Source: DASVVT01 sp036386415
GTDB lineage: Bacteria; Acidobacteriota; Blastocatellia; Pyrinomonadales; Pyrinomonadaceae
Direction of reading: 5' to 3'
NCBI GenBank assembly: GCA_036386415.1
Contig: DASVVT010000002.1
Location: 1-38,135, forward strand
DNA length: 38,135 bases
Notes under the pieces: generated by a model
Database searches by the model: none
What the model was told of the DNA's origin: nothing
What the model saw: only the letters and a program-made list of their open reading frames with translations
Part shown: positions 9,701-18,166 of the stretch, in pieces
Layout of the letters: the number at the start of each line of letters is the position of its first letter
How positions within the stretch are numbered: position 1 is the stretch's first letter
Translations under genes and position numbers: made by a program

Positions 9701-10661
9701 TGTCTGCGCTCAACAGTCCGGCCTTCGGGGTGATGAAGTTGCTGTAGGTGCGTAAGTACCGGATCGGATGCGGGTCTGGATCGACCTTGGTCTTGGGGGC
9801 GCTGTTAGCCATGTCCTCCGTGACGCCCTCCAGCCCGTCGTGGTGGCGATGAATCCAGGCGGTGAGCCAGCCGCCTATGTAGCCCCCGCCCGAAACGGTC
9901 GAGAGATAATCGAACTGTTTGAGCAGGTCGTGACGCGCCAAGCCCTGAAGCACTCCGAGCGCAAAAGTTCCACTGCGTATGCCGCCCCCCGAATGACAGA
10001 GTGCCTTCTGCTCGACGTTGTGGAAGCGTTGATACATAGCGGCCAGCCGGATGTTAGAGATTTTCTCAAGCGCCTCTGGAAAGGCATCTTCCAACAGCAG
10101 CCGGTTGAAATGGCATAGCTCGTCCTCAGAATCCGTAAACGAATCACGAATCTCAACAAGCCCCTGGCTCGAATCGCTCAGCCAGTTGTCGGAAAAGCGG
10201 TCGGAGTCGTAAAGGCTCTTGTCGAGCAGTAATCCATTCAGCGCATCCTCAAGCGGTTTGACCAGCTCTCGCGGCACACTGCGGCGATGATTCCTATCAC
10301 CGCTTCCGAATTCGGACAGCTTTCTCAGCATGTTGCGGTCGATCGGGGCCGGAACATTCCGATCATCCGGCACAAGATAACGCCTCAACTCTTCCCTGGC
10401 ATGGTCGGAGGCGTGCGCCCTGCGCTGATCCGCTTGCGCGCTCGAGAGCAGGCTGTTGGCGAGGCCGACGGGGTCTTTGATATGCCCCTCATCGAAGAGC
10501 CAGTTGCGAGCCGCCCTCACCTCGCGCCACTTATCTTCCGCCTCCACGTTGGGCAGCTTGATCGTCAAGACCTCGCCTGCGGGGATTGGCCCATGCAAGC
10601 TGATGTACTCTTCTTCCAGAACTTCGAAGAGGTGAAGCGGAATTTCCAGGCGACTAGACAT
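6753..10661 (-). CDS. Large patatin-like phospholipase with multiple membrane segments
   Basis: A 1302-residue predicted acyl hydrolase. GGGIRSG starting at residue 225 is the oxyanion loop. Ser257 in TVSGGGY is the nucleophile; the first glycine of the usual GxSxG is replaced. Asp1097 in TDGGHFENL completes the Ser-Asp dyad. Between serine and aspartate, roughly residues 330-780 contain about ten strongly hydrophobic segments (for example WLVIIPLLISLLLIP and TWLVLGLGLIMLGVGMLLA), so the two catalytic halves are separated by a membrane domain plus a soluble region. Standard bacterial patatins are about 300 residues and soluble. Residues 1-200 are soluble with no recognised domain. ATG 10661 is followed by MSSRLEIPLHLFEVLEEE; upstream CAGGGGGAC is a weak Shine-Dalgarno. 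Membrane-lipid turnover is the likely role, by inference. Confidence 0.85.
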   Translation of the reverse strand: MSSRLEIPLHLFEVLEEEYISLHGPIPAGEVLTIKLPNVEAEDKWREVRAARNWLFDEGHIKDPVGLANSLLSSAQADQRRAHASDHAREELRRYLVPDDRNVPAPIDRNMLRKLSEFGSGDRNHRRSVPRELVKPLEDALNGLLLDKSLYDSDRFSDNWLSDSSQGLVEIRDSFTDSEDELCHFNRLLLEDAFPEALEKISNIRLAAMYQRFHNVEQKALCHSGGGIRSGTFALGVLQGLARHDLLKQFDYLSTVSGGGYIGGWLTAWIHRHHDGLEGVTEDMANSAPKTKVDPDPHPIRYLRTYSNFITPKAGLLSADTWTFAGIYLRNLFLNWLVIIPLLISLLLIPRLVLTITQMQPEPALGQDQPEPLIRNLFGLIDFHSRYIFLIIGFALGVWALTYVIFNRPSLREKLETRSRFWRARTNQGSFLRWCLLPLTVASFCLTTYWAWSRELDKTQTPILNFLIFGTSFTFLAWLIASFVIRRRWKEINLIELFALLVAGVISGLFFWALEQPDFTSPVIGYDKPFVWTTTEWAAWKTEWYVCFAVPIFLLIFLLAVTFFIGLSSVSTRIVDEDREWWARFSAWGLIVVGAWSVFNWLVIFGPFALLEFPTIFASAGGLTGLLALLIGRSSQTPANKKEEAKGGILASLMGSLLPLLAFIFLALFIAAVSLATTGLIKGLAGLAQWLNEDKHVSSDKIEWLTNARTFTDYIGYLNPQPVIPVSAVEYLQIVHMNVLHHTSTWLVLGLGLIMLGVGMLLARLINLNLFSLHGGYRNRLIRAFLGASRPDGERKPNPFTGFDPADNVHMHELRHALLGEGDFVKPEILATALRAALDGAQADALSVYLVQNNLLENSKTELESYRPGDPISPGLIAALRTDLNAVLEEENLYSKDFPQAVAPTEGLLKIQQELKTPQEISTLGEDSLRSDYHILLNRLAIEHHYPQAIKPYPPPPYKLLHIVNTTLNLVGGDNLAWQQRKAEPFSVSPLHSGCFRLGYRRSRDYGGRETGGISIGTAAAISGAAASSNMGYYTTSPLMSLLLTLFNVRLGWWLGNPGPAGDQTYFLRAPKYSIAPVLYEAFGLTNDKNKYVYLTDGGHFENLAIYEMVLRRCHIIVVTDGAQDEEYRFSDLGNAVRKIRIDLGVPIEFTSVPIYAKSPPLEDKKKGMYWAIGKIRYKCIDGPDAKDGVLLYIKPAVYKTEPRDILEYKENFPAFPHQTTADQFFDEPQFESYRILGSYIMDQLCGEGTNPLDLYQVIDMAFRQLTEESADLKAADPQLKGWLKDWLPKQTQRFMPVNLSD

Positions 10662-10984
10662 AGCAGACTCCTATCAGGGGGACTATCCGCGTGATGCGAC
10701 AAATCGGCGAGCATTGATCGTAGCTGACTGCGAAAGTTTCTCGCTTCCGGCAACGCCCGCTCTGCCTTTAGCTGCGACCCACCTATCGGTACAGAGCCTC
10801 AGCCTCCACAATCATTGCGGATGTTTGCCGACATAATTTTTCCGATGAAAAGCATCTTGCAATAAAGCAGTGCCAGATCAAACATCCCTGTGCACGATGG
10901 TCCTGTGAGGCCGACGAAGGTACAAAGTCTCGTCAACCGGAAAGAGAATATTTAAGCAGCAAAAATGGCTCAGCCAGCCGGAAG

Positions 10985-11029
10985 ATCAACGCCCTTTTGG
11001 AAGACGCTCGCACGATAATCCGCGTTGAT
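10985..11029. repeat. Inverted repeat ATCAACGC/GCGTTGAT
   Basis: Perfect 8-base arms at 10985-10992 and 11022-11029 flank a 29-base spacer. It sits immediately left of a second, longer palindrome (11033-11068). It could be an operator pair or part of a structured RNA; no gene overlaps it convincingly. Confidence 0.5.
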
Positions 11030-11032
11030 GAA

Positions 11033-11068
11033 AAATGTCAATAGCAGGAAATTTTTCTATTGACATTT
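11033..11068. repeat. Perfect 12-bp A/T-rich palindrome
   Basis: Arms AAATGTCAATAG (11033-11044) and CTATTGACATTT (11057-11068) pair perfectly around a 12-base loop. No T-run follows on either strand, so it is not an obvious terminator. The right arm contains TTGACA, a -35-like hexamer reading right, but no matching -10 is evident at the right distance. A regulator-binding site or RNA hairpin is possible. Confidence 0.6.
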
Positions 11069-11526
11069 CTGGTCTACAGGACTATCGTGCCCACGCTCTT
11101 GAGACTCAATTTTATCCGCTAACGAATGCCCAGACGCTCGTTGGCCTTCCATTAACGCATTCTCAAAGGAACCGTTGTGATGCAGTGCTCCCACACTGTG
11201 ACGCTCTCTTTCTCGAAAAGCAGTGCGGTGGCTTATACGTTGCGACGCGCGCCCGGCAGGCGAAGAAAATAAAAAGTTGCTGTGGAATCCTGTAATGAAA
11301 GTGCGATTTTGTTCATAATCTTGTAGAGGCAGGATTATGTGTGGCAACAAAGTCCGACGGGATTAGGATTCTGACAGGAGTTCTCGCTTGAGAGGTAGTT
11401 TATACGGGCTCCAGACTCGCATAAACCTGAACGAATAAAGCTTGATGGCTTGGGTAACTGAGCGGCTCTGCGTGCTCTCTTCTTTCTTCCAGTTTACTGA
11501 GCCTACTGACACCATAGGAAAAAACG

Positions 11527-12615
11527 ATGAAGAAGATACAGTTCTATCTTTTGCTTTGTGTGGTTGCTTTTTCCACCGGCTGTCCGAACCAGCCTTCAAA
11601 AAGCTTCAAAAATAAGGATACTTTTGTCAGCAACGTTAATGAATACTTAACCCAACAGCAGATCAGTTACAACCAGGTCGTGCTCTCTCTGGACACCCTG
11701 CCTCCGGGAACGCCCCAGGAGGTTGTGGATGCCGTTGATAGAAGGGCGCAAAGAATAAGGAATGATGCTATTGAAGATGCCATCGCGGTGGTTGACAGTA
11801 ATTATAACGATTTCATCACTAAAATTAATACCCGGCGCTCAACGACAGACTTTTTAGCCGATGTGATTGATCTGGGCACGAGCGCGACGACAGGCATTGT
11901 CAAGGGAGAGCGTCCCAATCAAATCCTGGGTATAGCTTTGACCGCTTTTAGAGGCGGTCGCAGGTCAGCCGAGATCAATTTTTACAAGGAGCAAACCACG
12001 CCCATCCTGATCACCAAAATGGATAGTAACCGCTCCAAAGTATATGGGGAGATTCTACAGAAGAAAGATAAGAGTGTCAGAGATTATTCGATGAAAGAAG
12101 CGATCAGGGATATGGTCGCTTACTACAACGCGGGCACTCTCATCAGAGCTTTCAGCGAATTGAACAAACAGACCAGCGTTGAGGCGGAAATAGCCAGATT
12201 AGGCGTGCTGCGACTTCAGGGCTTGAATGATATTAGCCGAATACCCACCGTTGAAGAGGCTCAAGTCGTCACCGATCTCGCTGCGGCACTATCAGCACTT
12301 GAGTCTGATTTAAAGGTCAGTGGCAAACGCGATGTTGCCGCCGCCAAGCTCAAGACTTTCTACGATACAGTATCGGCAAAAACGGAGTTCGCAGCCATCA
12401 TTAAAACTCTGAGAGACAAAGCAAGTGGAGCGACACCGGATGACACTCGCACCCCTGCGACCAAAGCGAGACTCAAAGCTGCTTTTGATAAGCTCGACAA
12501 CAATCAGCCCTTAACAGGTGAGGAATATCTGGCGCTCATCAACGGTGTGCTCAGTGAAACAGAAGGTAACGCCGATCTACAAAAGCTTTTGCTCGATACG
12601 TTCAACGCAATGTAA
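11527..12615 (+). CDS. Predicted lipoprotein, unknown family
   Basis: A 362-residue protein with a lipoprotein signal: MKKIQFYLLLCVVAFSTGC, lipobox STGC with Cys19. The mature protein is mostly helical by appearance, charged, with a possible hydrophobic stretch near residues 115-145 (DFLADVIDLGTSATTGIV), and no domain I recognise. ATG 11527 has TAGGAAAAAACG upstream. The stop lies 15 bases before the next gene, so the two likely form an operon. The codon composition is visibly more A/T-rich than in the surrounding genes, which is compatible with horizontal acquisition or a different expression class. It is likely anchored in a membrane facing the periplasm or surface. No function is assigned. 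Confidence 0.8.
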   Translation: MKKIQFYLLLCVVAFSTGCPNQPSKSFKNKDTFVSNVNEYLTQQQISYNQVVLSLDTLPPGTPQEVVDAVDRRAQRIRNDAIEDAIAVVDSNYNDFITKINTRRSTTDFLADVIDLGTSATTGIVKGERPNQILGIALTAFRGGRRSAEINFYKEQTTPILITKMDSNRSKVYGEILQKKDKSVRDYSMKEAIRDMVAYYNAGTLIRAFSELNKQTSVEAEIARLGVLRLQGLNDISRIPTVEEAQVVTDLAAALSALESDLKVSGKRDVAAAKLKTFYDTVSAKTEFAAIIKTLRDKASGATPDDTRTPATKARLKAAFDKLDNNQPLTGEEYLALINGVLSETEGNADLQKLLLDTFNAM

Positions 12616-12630
12616 GTGAGGAGAAAACCA

Positions 12631-12972
12631 ATGGCCTTTTCTAGAAATTTTGATGGAAAAGCGACTCTTGATGAACTGGAAAGAGCCCTTGAGACTATGC
12701 AAAGGGTGAAGGTGGCAAATTTACTCACCATACAAGGGCGCAATGCTGAGTTTGACGACGGCACACAAATGAAGGTCAACGTTGCTCAATTCGACCCTAA
12801 AGACAGTCGAAGTGAAGTGCACGATGACCTCAAACTCGTCAAAAAGGCTGATGCGACTCCAGCTTTTATGTCGCAGATGGCCGCCCAGGGAAGAGCGCCT
12901 GTCGGTGGTGACATGAACGTTTTTATTGAGAACGAAGCGGAAACTATCCTTGTGTTCGGAAAAACAACTTAA
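12631..12972 (+). CDS. Small unknown protein, partner of lipoprotein gene
   Basis: A 113-residue soluble protein with no signal peptide, membrane segment or cysteine. It contains an N-terminal helical part (ATLDELERALETMQRVKVANLL) and a possible beta-rich rest. The frame is open from a GTG at 12616, but GAGGAG in that extension is clearly the ribosome-binding site for ATG 12631, which I chose. It follows the lipoprotein gene by 15 bases and shares its lower GC composition, so the two are likely co-transcribed and functionally linked. I do not recognise the family. Confidence 0.75.
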   Translation: MAFSRNFDGKATLDELERALETMQRVKVANLLTIQGRNAEFDDGTQMKVNVAQFDPKDSRSEVHDDLKLVKKADATPAFMSQMAAQGRAPVGGDMNVFIENEAETILVFGKTT

Positions 12973-13311
12973 TAACCTTACCGTTTTCGCATGCTAACCA
13001 TGCCCCACAACGGGCATACCGCATGGCGTTAAGTCTTACAGTGAAGTGTGCGTTGTTCATCATTCAGCCATCTTAGCTGTCCGATACTTGACCACCCATG
13101 GATTGCCAGTTGTAGCTTGCTGCCAGCCTCTCGACTCAGCGATACTAATCTCATCTCCTTTCATATCAACAGCCAAAGTGCTGGCGCTTGGGTTCGTGTC
13201 CAGGCTGTAATTGCGCATCATGAGAGACGCTCGTTATAATGCTGCGCGTTGAAGCAACACAGGCAGACAAGCAGATACACATCCACACTCAAGGGGTTCT
13301 CAGCGAATTCT
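12973..13311. other. Geneless interval
   Basis: About 340 bases between the small unknown gene and the DapA-family gene. A short hairpin, ATGCCC (13000-13005) with GGGCAT (13012-13017), follows the stop of the preceding gene by about 28 bases and may help end that transcript, but lacks a T-run. The 63-codon frame at 13048 does not look like a protein. The DapA-family frame is open back to a TTG at 13249, but that extension is unlike the family N-terminus. Confidence 0.45.
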
Positions 13312-14238
13312 ATGCGCAGCATCCTGCTTCCGTTTCCCACTCCATTCGACAGGGATGAAAGAGTGGATGCGACGGCCATTCGTTCAAATATAGAGAGATG
13401 GAATCAAGCGGGCGTAATGGGTTATGTCGCGCTCGGCTCTACGGGCGAACGTGTGCATCTGGAGGAGCGTGAGTGTCTTGAGGTGGTCGAGGCGGCGCGC
13501 GAGGCTGTGCCGGAGGGGATGCATTTCATCGTCGGGGCAGGGCAGCAGAGCACGCGTGCGACTGTGAATGAGGTGCGGCGGTTTGCTTCAGCCGGTGCGG
13601 ACGGCGTGCTTGTGATTACGCCACACTTTTATCGCGGGGCGATGACGCAAGATGCGCTGGTGGAGCATTACCAACGGGTGGCGGATGCTTCCAGAGTGCC
13701 CTTGATACTCTATAGCATGCCGGATTTGACGGGTGTCGCGCTTGCGCCGGAGACGGTCGCGCGATTGAGCGAGCACGAGAACATCATCGGCATCAAGGAT
13801 AGCTCCGGCGACCTGATCTCTCTGACGGAGACGCTGCGGCTCGTGCCCGATGATTTCGCTGTGCTGACGGGAAGCGGGCCTTTGCTGCATGCGGCGCTCT
13901 GTGCGGGCGCGCGGGGCGCAATTCTGGCGGTCGGGTGTGTTGCGCCGCGCCTGTGCGTCTCGATTTATCGCGCGGTTGAAGCGGGGGATCATGTGCGGGC
14001 GCTTGAGATGCAGCGGAGGTTGACGCCTGTGGCGCGGGCTGTTACGGTTCGCTATGGGATCGGCGGACTCAAGGCTGCGCTCGAAATACTTGGGTTTGCT
14101 GGCGGGGCGGTGCGTGCGCCGCTTCAGGGGGCGACGGATGAAGCCCGCAGTGAGATTGCGCGTCTCCTTGAGGAGGCAGGGTTATTGGATCAAAAAGCGA
14201 GCGGTGACGAGCACCATCTGGCGGGAGCATTAGAGTGA
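13312..14238 (+). CDS. DapA-family lyase/aldolase
   Basis: A 308-residue TIM-barrel class I aldolase of the dihydrodipicolinate synthase family. GSTGE at 42-46 is the family turn, Tyr134 (ILYSMP) the catalytic tyrosine, and Lys162 in GIKDSSGD the Schiff-base lysine. True DapA usually has GIKEATG; the KDSSGD form is more typical of 4-hydroxy-2-oxoglutarate aldolase or sugar-acid lyase relatives, so the substrate (pyruvate plus an unknown aldehyde) is open. I chose ATG 13312 because MRSILLPFPTPFD matches the usual family start; the Shine-Dalgarno is not obvious. Its last four bases overlap the GTG start of bshC, so translation is coupled. This linkage to bacillithiol synthesis is noteworthy but unexplained. 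Confidence 0.87.
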   Translation: MRSILLPFPTPFDRDERVDATAIRSNIERWNQAGVMGYVALGSTGERVHLEERECLEVVEAAREAVPEGMHFIVGAGQQSTRATVNEVRRFASAGADGVLVITPHFYRGAMTQDALVEHYQRVADASRVPLILYSMPDLTGVALAPETVARLSEHENIIGIKDSSGDLISLTETLRLVPDDFAVLTGSGPLLHAALCAGARGAILAVGCVAPRLCVSIYRAVEAGDHVRALEMQRRLTPVARAVTVRYGIGGLKAALEILGFAGGAVRAPLQGATDEARSEIARLLEEAGLLDQKASGDEHHLAGALE

Positions 14239-15920
14239 GCACTACAGAAGCTGCATGTTATAGCACGCCGGAAGAGGCCGGATTGCGCGTCGAGGCACTA
14301 CCGTTCGAGCGCATCCCGCACCAGTCGCGCCTTTTTCTGGATTACCTGCGCGACCCCTTAGCGCTTAGTCGTTTCTATCCTTCAGCCGTGCGCTTTCATC
14401 ACGAGCTGGCCGCACGCGTGCCGGAAGTTCTGGCCGCTCACAAAACGGATCGCAACGTTCTCTGCGATGCGCTGGAAGCGATGAACGTCAACTGGGGCGC
14501 AGGCTCCGAGACGCTCGACAACATCGCCCTTCTGCGCCAACAGGACTGCGTGGCGGTCGTCTCAGGCCAGCAGGCAGGACTCTTCACAGGTCCCCTCTAC
14601 ACGATTTACAAAGCCCTCTCAGCCGTCAAACTCGCCGGATGTTTCGCGCAGCGTGGCACTAAGGCCGTGCCCGTCTTCTGGATCGCGACAGAGGATCACG
14701 ACTTCCCGGAGGTGGGAAGCGCAGAGTTCATCGGCTGCGATTGCCGTCTCGCGAGGGTGTCTGTTTCGCCCTCGATGCACACAGAGAATCTGCCGGTGGG
14801 CAAAGTCGTGCTCGACGCGTCCATTGAAGAGACTGTCAATCGCCTCCTGGAAGTTCTGCCGGAGACGGAGTTCGCCGCCAGTGTGAAAGAGCTTGTGCGC
14901 GACGCGTGGAAGCCGGGGCGCAATTACGGCGAGGCGTTCGCGCGCATGATGACTTGGCTCGCGGGACGCTACGGCCTGGTGCTGCTCGATCCGCTCGACG
15001 CGAAATTGAAAGAGTTAGCCGCGCCGCTCTACGCTTTGGCTGCGAGTCGCGCCCCGGAGATCGCGAGCGCCGTCTTGAAGCGCAGCCGCGAGCTGGAAGA
15101 GGCGGGCTATCACGCGCAGGTCGTCGCTTCAGCAGACTCTTTCCCGCTCTTTATGCACACAGAGGACGGCGCGCGTCATGCGGTCACACGCACGGACGAG
15201 GGGCGCTACAAGGCTCGGGCGACGGAAGAGGAGTATACGACGGAGGAGCTGGCAGAGTTGGCCGCGCACGCGCCTGAGAGATTCAGTCCGAACGTCACTT
15301 TGCGCGCTGTGGTGCAGGACTACCTGCTTCCGACCGTAGCCTACATGGGCGGCGCTGCCGAGATCGCTTACTTTGCGCAAACGGCTGAAGTCTATCGCGT
15401 GCTTGGCCGCCCCGCGACGCCCATCCTGCCACGCTCCAGCATGACGATTGTGGAGCGTCGCACAGGGCGCACGCTCGAACGTTACGGCCTCAGCCTCGAA
15501 GACCTCTTTGCGGGACAGGACAGCGTCATCGCGCGCGTCGTCGAAGAGCATCTGGGCGCTGAGACGGGACAGGCTTTCAACCGGACGGCGAAGACCATCA
15601 ATCAGGAGCTGGACGCTTTACAGGAGCACTTGCGGGGGGTTGATCCGACGCTCGCAGACGCCTTGGAGACAGGCAGACGTAAGATCAACTACCAGGTGGA
15701 GGGCTTGCGCTCACGCTTCCATCGCGCAGAGATGCAGCGCGACCGCGCCGCGCACCGTCAGCTCGAACGCACCTTCGCCGCTCTCTACCCTGAAAAGACT
15801 TTGCAGGAGCGGCGCATCAACATCACATCGCTCGTCGTGCGCCACGGCCACTACATCATCAACTGGATTTACGACGCGATCAATCTCGGCTCGACGGATC
15901 ATCAGATCGTCTATCTTTGA
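14235..15920 (+). CDS. bshC: Bacillithiol biosynthesis cysteine-adding enzyme BshC
   Basis: A 561-residue protein that matches BshC, proposed to ligate cysteine to glucosaminyl-malate in the last step of bacillithiol synthesis. SGQQAGLFTGPLYTIYK (110-126) and FWIATEDHDFPEV (148-160) are family hallmarks, and the length is close to the Firmicutes enzymes. A coiled-coil-like segment lies near 430-520 (arginine and glutamate rich). The start is GTG 14235 inside GAGTGAGC, overlapping the preceding stop; GGGAGC lies upstream. The ypdA-like gene at 4360 is the other thiol-related gene in the window; bshA and bshB are not here. A heptamer-arm hairpin begins two bases after the stop codon. Confidence 0.93.
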   Translation: MSTTEAACYSTPEEAGLRVEALPFERIPHQSRLFLDYLRDPLALSRFYPSAVRFHHELAARVPEVLAAHKTDRNVLCDALEAMNVNWGAGSETLDNIALLRQQDCVAVVSGQQAGLFTGPLYTIYKALSAVKLAGCFAQRGTKAVPVFWIATEDHDFPEVGSAEFIGCDCRLARVSVSPSMHTENLPVGKVVLDASIEETVNRLLEVLPETEFAASVKELVRDAWKPGRNYGEAFARMMTWLAGRYGLVLLDPLDAKLKELAAPLYALAASRAPEIASAVLKRSRELEEAGYHAQVVASADSFPLFMHTEDGARHAVTRTDEGRYKARATEEEYTTEELAELAAHAPERFSPNVTLRAVVQDYLLPTVAYMGGAAEIAYFAQTAEVYRVLGRPATPILPRSSMTIVERRTGRTLERYGLSLEDLFAGQDSVIARVVEEHLGAETGQAFNRTAKTINQELDALQEHLRGVDPTLADALETGRRKINYQVEGLRSRFHRAEMQRDRAAHRQLERTFAALYPEKTLQERRINITSLVVRHGHYIINWIYDAINLGSTDHQIVYL

Positions 15921-15922
15921 AG

Positions 15923-16036
15923 AAGTAGACAGTAGACAGTAGGCGCTTCTCGCTTGCGGGCGCTGTCGCTGAAACTCTGATGATTCGATAGCGAATGCTT
16001 TTCTACTGACTACTGTTTACTGTCTACTGTCTACTT
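15923..16036. repeat. Heptamer-arm hairpin element, GTAGACA type
   Basis: Left arm about 15923-15942 and right arm about 16003-16036 consist of 7-base units (GTAGACA, GTAGTCA), and the right arm is the reverse complement of an extended left arm. The element fills almost the whole gap between the bshC stop and the mutL start. The outer part of the arm (AAGTAGACAGTAGACAG) is shared with the copies at 22279-22412 and 29265-29408. The central segment is the least similar of the three copies. Confidence 0.85.
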
Positions 16037-16042
16037 GAGCTT

Positions 16043-18157
16043 ATGTCCAAAATTCGCGTCCTCTCAGACCAGTTAGCCAATCAGATCGCCGCCGGTGAAG
16101 TCGTCGAGCGTCCGGCATCGGTCGCCAAGGAGCTGGTCGAGAACGCTGTGGACGCGGGTGCGCGCCGCATCCAGGTGGATTCCGAAGCGGGCGGACGCCG
16201 CCTCTTGCGCGTGGCGGATGACGGCGAGGGCATGACGCGCGACGATGCCGTGCTCGCCTTTGAGCGTCATGCGACATCGAAGATCAGCACGGCTTCAGAC
16301 CTCAGCACGATTGCCACACTCGGATTCAGGGGCGAGGCGCTCGCTTCTATCGGATCGGTGGCACGCGTCGAGCTGGTCACGAAAACGGAGACGGATGCGA
16401 CGGCCACGCGCGTCGTCATAGAAGGCGGGCGGCTGCGCGATGTCAAAGATGCAGCCCACCCAAGGGGCACGACCATCAGCGTGCGCGACCTTTTCTTCAA
16501 CGTCCCGGCCAGGCGGAAATTCCTGCGCTCGGAAGCGACCGAAAGCTTTCACCTGACCAACCTCGTCACGCATTACGCGCTCGCCCACCCGGAAATCGCC
16601 TTCACCCTGACCAATAACGGGCGCGAGACCTTGCGCGTCTCTCCGGCCAAGGATTTACATGAGCGCGCCTACCAGATTTTCGGCGCGGAATTTCTGGACA
16701 ACCTCCTGGAGGTGAGCGGCGGGCACGAGATGGTGGCGCGCGTGCGCGGATATGTCTCGGCTCCGCGCGAGCGTCGCACGTCGCGCGACGCGCAGTATCT
16801 CTTCATCAACCGCCGCTACGTGCGCGACCGCCTGATCGGGCGCGCACTCTCCGAAGGCTACCGCTCCGTTCTCCCGCATGGCGTCTACCCGGCGGCGCTT
16901 CTTTTTCTGGACGTGCCGCTCGAAGAGGTAGATGTCAACGTTCATCCGGCCAAGACGGAGGTGCGCTTTCGCCGCGCCGCAGCCGTCGCCGATGCCGTGC
17001 GTGAAGCCGTGCGCGCAGCCCTCGCCAGCGCCGGATACGTGCGCTTGAGCGACCGCACCGAAGATGTGTTGATCGAGTCGACGGCAGACGAAGCGGCAAG
17101 CGAGCGTGGGTTCGGGGAAGAGACATCCCCGCCTGCTTCAGCCTGGAATACGAGCCGTGTTGATGAAGCCATCTCTCCTGGCGCTGACACGCTCTCGCCC
17201 GCGCGAGTTGATTCACGAAGCACGCCGGAACCGGTTTCGCCGCCGCAACAGGCCAACATCGAATTTGGTTTCAAAGCGCCGCAGGCGGACGCGACCATGC
17301 GCGACGAGCTTGACCCAACCGTGAAGATGCGTGACGGTGCTGGCGCGTCTGCACCGAATGATCCAGCCTCCAACGTCGCCTCTCTCGAAGCGAGTGCGGA
17401 CTATGACACGGGCGGGGCGCAAGTTTCGACGCAGTTGCGGCAAGGCGTCGCCGCTTCTGGCGCATCACAGTCGCGCGACGCGGCACAATCCACCTCTCCC
17501 CCTCGTTCTCAAAACGCGCTCCTGCCGCCGCTCGTCTCCGCCGCTCGTCTCGCGCGCGAAGTGGCGGTCGAATCGCTTTCGACTAACATCCGCCCGCTCG
17601 GACAGCTCGAAGAGAGCTTCATCATTGCGATAGATGACGAAGGCTTATTGATCGTCGATCAGCACGTCGCGCACGAGCGCATCCTCTTTGATAAGTACCA
17701 TGCGCTCGAATCGTCGCGCCCCGCCGAATCGCAACACCTGCTGATGCCGGAGACCTTCGATCTCACGCCTGCGCAGGCCACGGCCTTCGAGATGGTCGCT
17801 GCCGATCTCGAAACATATGGCTTCGGGTTGATGCGACTCTCCGGGCGCACGGTCGCCATACGCGCTGTGCCCGCCGATCTGCCCGCAGGCGAGGCGCGCA
17901 ACGTTCTCCGAGAGGTGCTCGATACGGTTGACGCGGAGAGGCGCGGTGCTGTGCGCGCGACGATGCGCGACGAGATCGCCGCCAGCCTCGCCTGCCGCGC
18001 CGCCATCAAGATCAACACGCCGCTCGCGTTTGAGAAGATGCGCTGGCTGATCGACCGCCTGTTATTGACATCCAGCCCGACGACCTGCCCGCACGGTCGC
18101 CCCGTCATCCTGCGCCTCGCGACGCGCGACATAGAAAAAGGTTTCCACAGAACCTGA
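16043..18157 (+). CDS. mutL: DNA mismatch repair protein MutL (endonuclease type)
   Basis: A 704-residue MutL. The N-terminal GHKL ATPase is clear: IAAGEVVERPASVAKEL, ENAVDAGA, the DDGEGM loop and GFRGEALASI. A low-complexity linker spans about 335-510, unusually long and proline/serine rich. The C-terminal domain has DQHVAHERILFD from Asp539, a variant of the endonuclease motif DQHAxxExxxxE (Val for Ala, Asp for the last Glu), plus ACR (about 653) and CPHGRP from Cys682. These metal-site motifs predict a nicking MutL, as in bacteria lacking MutH. ATG 16043 gives the standard N-terminus. The heptamer repeat ends only six bases upstream, so a normal Shine-Dalgarno is missing (GAGCTT only). Confidence 0.96.
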   Translation: MSKIRVLSDQLANQIAAGEVVERPASVAKELVENAVDAGARRIQVDSEAGGRRLLRVADDGEGMTRDDAVLAFERHATSKISTASDLSTIATLGFRGEALASIGSVARVELVTKTETDATATRVVIEGGRLRDVKDAAHPRGTTISVRDLFFNVPARRKFLRSEATESFHLTNLVTHYALAHPEIAFTLTNNGRETLRVSPAKDLHERAYQIFGAEFLDNLLEVSGGHEMVARVRGYVSAPRERRTSRDAQYLFINRRYVRDRLIGRALSEGYRSVLPHGVYPAALLFLDVPLEEVDVNVHPAKTEVRFRRAAAVADAVREAVRAALASAGYVRLSDRTEDVLIESTADEAASERGFGEETSPPASAWNTSRVDEAISPGADTLSPARVDSRSTPEPVSPPQQANIEFGFKAPQADATMRDELDPTVKMRDGAGASAPNDPASNVASLEASADYDTGGAQVSTQLRQGVAASGASQSRDAAQSTSPPRSQNALLPPLVSAARLAREVAVESLSTNIRPLGQLEESFIIAIDDEGLLIVDQHVAHERILFDKYHALESSRPAESQHLLMPETFDLTPAQATAFEMVAADLETYGFGLMRLSGRTVAIRAVPADLPAGEARNVLREVLDTVDAERRGAVRATMRDEIAASLACRAAIKINTPLAFEKMRWLIDRLLLTSSPTTCPHGRPVILRLATRDIEKGFHRT

Positions 18158-18166
18158 TCGCAAGCC

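Larger units (their letters stand above)
10662..11526. other. Geneless 0.86-kb interval with inverted repeats
   Basis: No coding frame here is convincing: the 86-codon plus-strand frame at 11035 starts inside a palindrome, and the minus-strand frames have no recognisable product. The sequence becomes more A/T-rich toward the right and separates the divergent patatin-like and lipoprotein genes. It holds the two inverted repeats listed separately and a smaller one (CATAATC at 11314, GATTATG at 11333). Promoters for both flanking genes are presumably here; I could not identify them with confidence. Confidence 0.5.

Noticed and set aside
11035..11350. Two overlapping frames (plus 11035-11295, minus 11057-11350) in the geneless gap
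   Set aside because: They start or lie inside a palindrome, have no recognisable product and oppose each other; treated as noncoding.
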